From assembly GCF_007655135.1 (NCBI RefSeq), contig NC_045130.1:33972605-34036604 (forward strand): a stretch of 64,000 bases of DNA. Direction: 5' to 3'. Of this stretch, positions 61,352 to 64,000 are shown in pieces. The DNA is from Punica granatum. Lineage: Eukaryota; Streptophyta; Magnoliopsida; Myrtales; Lythraceae. The notes beneath the pieces were generated by a model, which worked only from the letters and a program-made list of their open reading frames with translations, was not told the DNA's origin and ran no database searches. Both the position numbers and the translations under genes were made by a program. The first letter of the stretch is position 1. The number at the start of each line of letters is the position of its first letter.

Positions 61352-62845
61352 CTAAATTTGGCGTATGTTGGTATTATAACTCTGTTGATCACCCAGAGTC
61401 TCCAAAGTCGATCTGACCAGTTCGGCATCCCACATGGCACCTTGACTACTGAAATTTACGGCCGGAGAAACCATGGAGACCAGCTGTGACGGCGGGACAG
61501 CTGCTTCAGGCCGTTGATAAGGACTTGCATAGGTATCATCCATAAGAGTGTTTAGAAATGAAGAGAACATATCCTCATTATTGAAGTTATCAATAATGTA
61601 ACTTTGCCCGTTGTTGTTGCTGCCACCATGACTGACATTGTGCAATCCCACCATTATCCCATCGGAATTCTGCCAATTCCCAGTTTCGACTGGAATGGGA
61701 TGATTTCGCTGTTGCTCCTGTTCACTGATAACTCTTCCGATGTCATCTTGGACAGTGGGGATTGCTTGATGCTGACTGCCATTGGCTTTGTCTATGGTTG
61801 AGGCAGATAAGTAAGGTTGTTGTGGAGGTCGGTTTGATGTTGGCACGAAAGCATTGCTGACAGCATCTCCCGGGGAATCGGGGAATGGGTTCAATGGCTT
61901 GTGTGTCCTCGGATCTATCCCCTGATTGATGAGCTTCTTACTCAGATGGGTATTCCAGTAGTTCTTGATCTCATTGTCAGTGCGCCCCGGGATCCTTCCA
62001 GCGATTAATGACCACCTGAAGTTAAAATAGGAAATGCAAAATAAAAAACAAAAAGAAGCTTATGAGGATGTTCAGTTCTAAAAAAAGAAAAAATGCACAA
62101 GGAAAGGTAAATTCAAGTACCATTTATGTTTGATATGTTCCTTTCAATCCGTACATTACATGCTTATAAGATGGTCGACACATTTGTCTTTTCCAGACAA
62201 ATTAATTAATATCAATTTTGACCTATAACACATAGTTCACTTTTGATTAACAAAGTAATAACTATAACTTGATTATAAATGCCCCGAGGATTACTAGCTA
62301 GCTATAAGTTTATAGGACTCTGTATGTTTCGTTTGGTGGACCGTGAGATCTTGAATTCGAAACCCCCTTTGCATGTTTAACCCTTGATGAGATAACTTTA
62401 CAAAAAATAAACCGTGATAAATTGTCAAAAATTCCAACATAACATTTAAACCTAGTATCGTTTGAAGTTATGTAAAACCTAGTGCTGGATTAGTTTAAAT
62501 TATGTTCTGATAAGAAGTAGCTTGAAGTTATTTGTACCTGTTGCCAAGCAATCGATGGAGGCGGAGGATGAGATCTTCCTCATCGGGGGCTATGTGGCCT
62601 CTCTTGACGGACGGGCGGAGATAGTTCATCCAGCGGAGGCGGCAGCTCTTCCCGCAACGCTGGAGGCCCGCCCGTTTGGGGAGAGTCCGCCACCTCCCCT
62701 CTCCTTCCTTCTTCACGTAGTTCGACAGGAGCTCGTCTTCCTCGGGCGTCCATGGCCCTCTCTTAATCCCCACTTTGCTGCAGCATGGGGTCTTGCACGT
62801 CGTCGAAGCTGAAAATGATGGAGCCCTCATATCTTCTCTTTCCAC
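61352..62845 (-). CDS. MYB5: R2R3-MYB transcription factor, MYB5/PH4 type
   Basis: Two exons on the minus strand, 62538-62845 and 61352-62015, join to 323 codons. R2 spans about 28-79 (W32, W52, W72) and R3 about 80-130, with Ile in place of the first Trp as usual, then W104 and W123. The bHLH-interaction signature is exact: D91-L92, R95, L99, L106, R110. After the repeats comes '[13 protein letters not shown]', and the C-terminal half keeps '[12 protein letters not shown]' and '[13 protein letters not shown]', which recall the grape MYB5a tail. This type works with bHLH and WD40 partners to switch on proanthocyanidin and vacuolar-acidification genes. No EAR repression motif is seen. Intron 1 lies after codon 102 plus two bases, inside R3. 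Confidence 0.95.
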
Positions 62846-62899
62846 GATATTCTCTTATCGAACTCTTTCTCAATCTGCTCTCTCTGGCTTTGCACGCAA

Positions 62900-62908
62900 A
62901 TATATAGG
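62900..62908 (-). promoter_or_regulatory. Putative TATA box of the MYB gene
   Basis: On the minus strand 'CTATATATTTG' lies about 55 bases upstream of the start codon, which leaves room for a leader of about 25-30 bases. An (AG)n tract at about 62990-63003 follows further upstream. Confidence 0.5.
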
Positions 62909-63003
62909 GTTTTGATATATGGAGGAGGCCGGAATGATTGATTCTTCTGCTATTCTTCCTTCTTCTTTGAGGAAAATTAGGGTTTGATCGAGAGAGAGAG
63001 AGA

Positions 63004-63237
63004 AGGGGGATGAAGATGAGGAGGAAAGTGCATAATTATACAGTGGCAACAGATGAATAGAACATTCCGTTTGGCCAATGGGGTTCCAACACGTGTAGGT
63101 GAGTGGCCTTAATCTATTGGATTTTCTGGAAATAGTACTTTGGCTAATTTGTCGTTTTCACTGCATGGGCGGCTCTTCTGTCACGCAGGCATTTGTCTAT
63201 TAATATTGGATAATATTTCTTATAAAAGAATTACACT

Positions 63238-63270
<33 letters not shown>

Positions 63271-63388
63271 TTTTGTATCATTTTGGACCAATGAATGCTA
63301 CGATGGGGCGCGGGCACCAAGCCCGATATTTTCTTGAATGCCTTTATAATAAAATAATAATAAAAAATTAACTCTGCCCGAATTACTT

Positions 63389-63420
<32 letters not shown>

Positions 63421-64000
63421 TCACACATACATATTATATACACATGCTTCCGTATAAGTATTGGAGATCTTTTCCTTAAACCATCTAATCTTGATATATC
63501 GGGTGATTGTAATCCTTGTTAATTGTGCTACAAAATCCATTTGTCATCTGCGTATATATAAGAGATTATGAGAGTATATGTTCCTTTATAGATGATTAGG
63601 ATGATGAGGATGTATGCTGCTCATCACTTGTTGAAAACCACAAGATAGTAGGTACTGATGCATCTGAATTATTTATTTTGACCGGCGAGTTTCTTACGTA
63701 CCCCAACGAATAAGATTTTCAGAGTCTTATTGTTGGAAAATACCGATGATACATATGCATGCTTTTTAAACTAGTATAAACTAGTATATGGTCGTTTCAA
63801 GAACATTATACATAGGGGTGATTAGTTGTTCGCTGTTGTTAATGATCTATTTAAACCCATTTCATGTGCACCTACGGATCTCGATTATGAGTTGGGTTTC
63901 TGGTTCAACTTGCCAATCTCTCCTCTTGCTTATCTTGTGTGGGCTTCCGTTTTTAGGGTTTCCTAGCTGCTATATATTGCAGATTCTTCATCATGATATC
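63004..64000. other. Upstream flank of the MYB gene
   Basis: No gene seen. It contains (CA)n-(TA)n at 63235-63271 and (TA)n-(CA)n at 63391-63420 in mirror arrangement. Confidence 0.5.

Noticed and set aside
1..64000. Plant microRNA precursors (miR156, 159, 160, 164, 166, 171, 172, 319, 396 mature sequences)
   Set aside because: No match to these mature sequences was noticed by eye on either strand; a proper search was not possible.

Overview
This is a nuclear window from a flowering plant, almost certainly a eudicot. The genes are split by short GT-AG introns, the intergenic DNA is very AT-rich and full of degraded retrotransposons, SINEs and MITE-like elements, and the protein families are plant ones: GH3 beta-D-glucan exohydrolase, a UGT85-type glucosyltransferase, a SYP13-class Qa-SNARE, a plant O-fucosyltransferase, a plant exostosin-like GT47 and an R2R3-MYB of the MYB5 type. 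The species cannot be named from sequence alone.

Layout. 1-6037: gene-poor DNA with RNase H relics of retroelements, an inverted pair of SINE-like copies and small MITE-like repeats. 6038-25455: a direct tandem duplication (unit A about 6038-14737, unit B about 14738-25455). Each unit carries a nine-exon GH3 gene and, behind it, the same decayed relic of a further GH3 gene. Copy A (10661-13811) is intact, 627 aa, with both catalytic acids. Copy B (20129-24540) is damaged: a TGA at codon 60, a lost 5' flank of about 630 bp including the TATA-like site, a substrate-binding Lys changed to Thr, and a LINE in intron 4. Unit A alone carries a 1.4-kb MULE-like element with long inverted repeats. Unit B alone carries about 2.9 kb of extra DNA with a 28-G run.

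25468-27200: a Lys/Glu-rich disordered protein on the minus strand. 28541-30105: an intact two-exon UGT (486 aa). 31366-34340: a 5'-truncated, decayed LINE bounded by a target-site duplication. 36118-41284: a 13-exon SYP131/132-like syntaxin (308 aa). 42176-47089: a ten-exon O-fucosyltransferase family gene (663 aa, minus). 48674-50920: a three-exon exostosin-family GT47 (461 aa, minus). 50921-61351: about 10 kb of AT-rich DNA with a MITE-like element, an inverted-repeat element, SSRs and one possible short two-exon transcript near 56230. 61352-62845: an R2R3-MYB of the MYB5/PH4 type (323 aa, minus).

The genes do not form an operon or an obvious biosynthetic cluster. Several act on sugars or cell walls (GH3, UGT, O-fucosyltransferase, GT47), but a shared pathway is not shown. 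I see no novel multi-gene system. The most informative part is the young GH3 tandem duplication, where copy fate, transposon insertion and promoter loss can be read directly against an intact sister copy.
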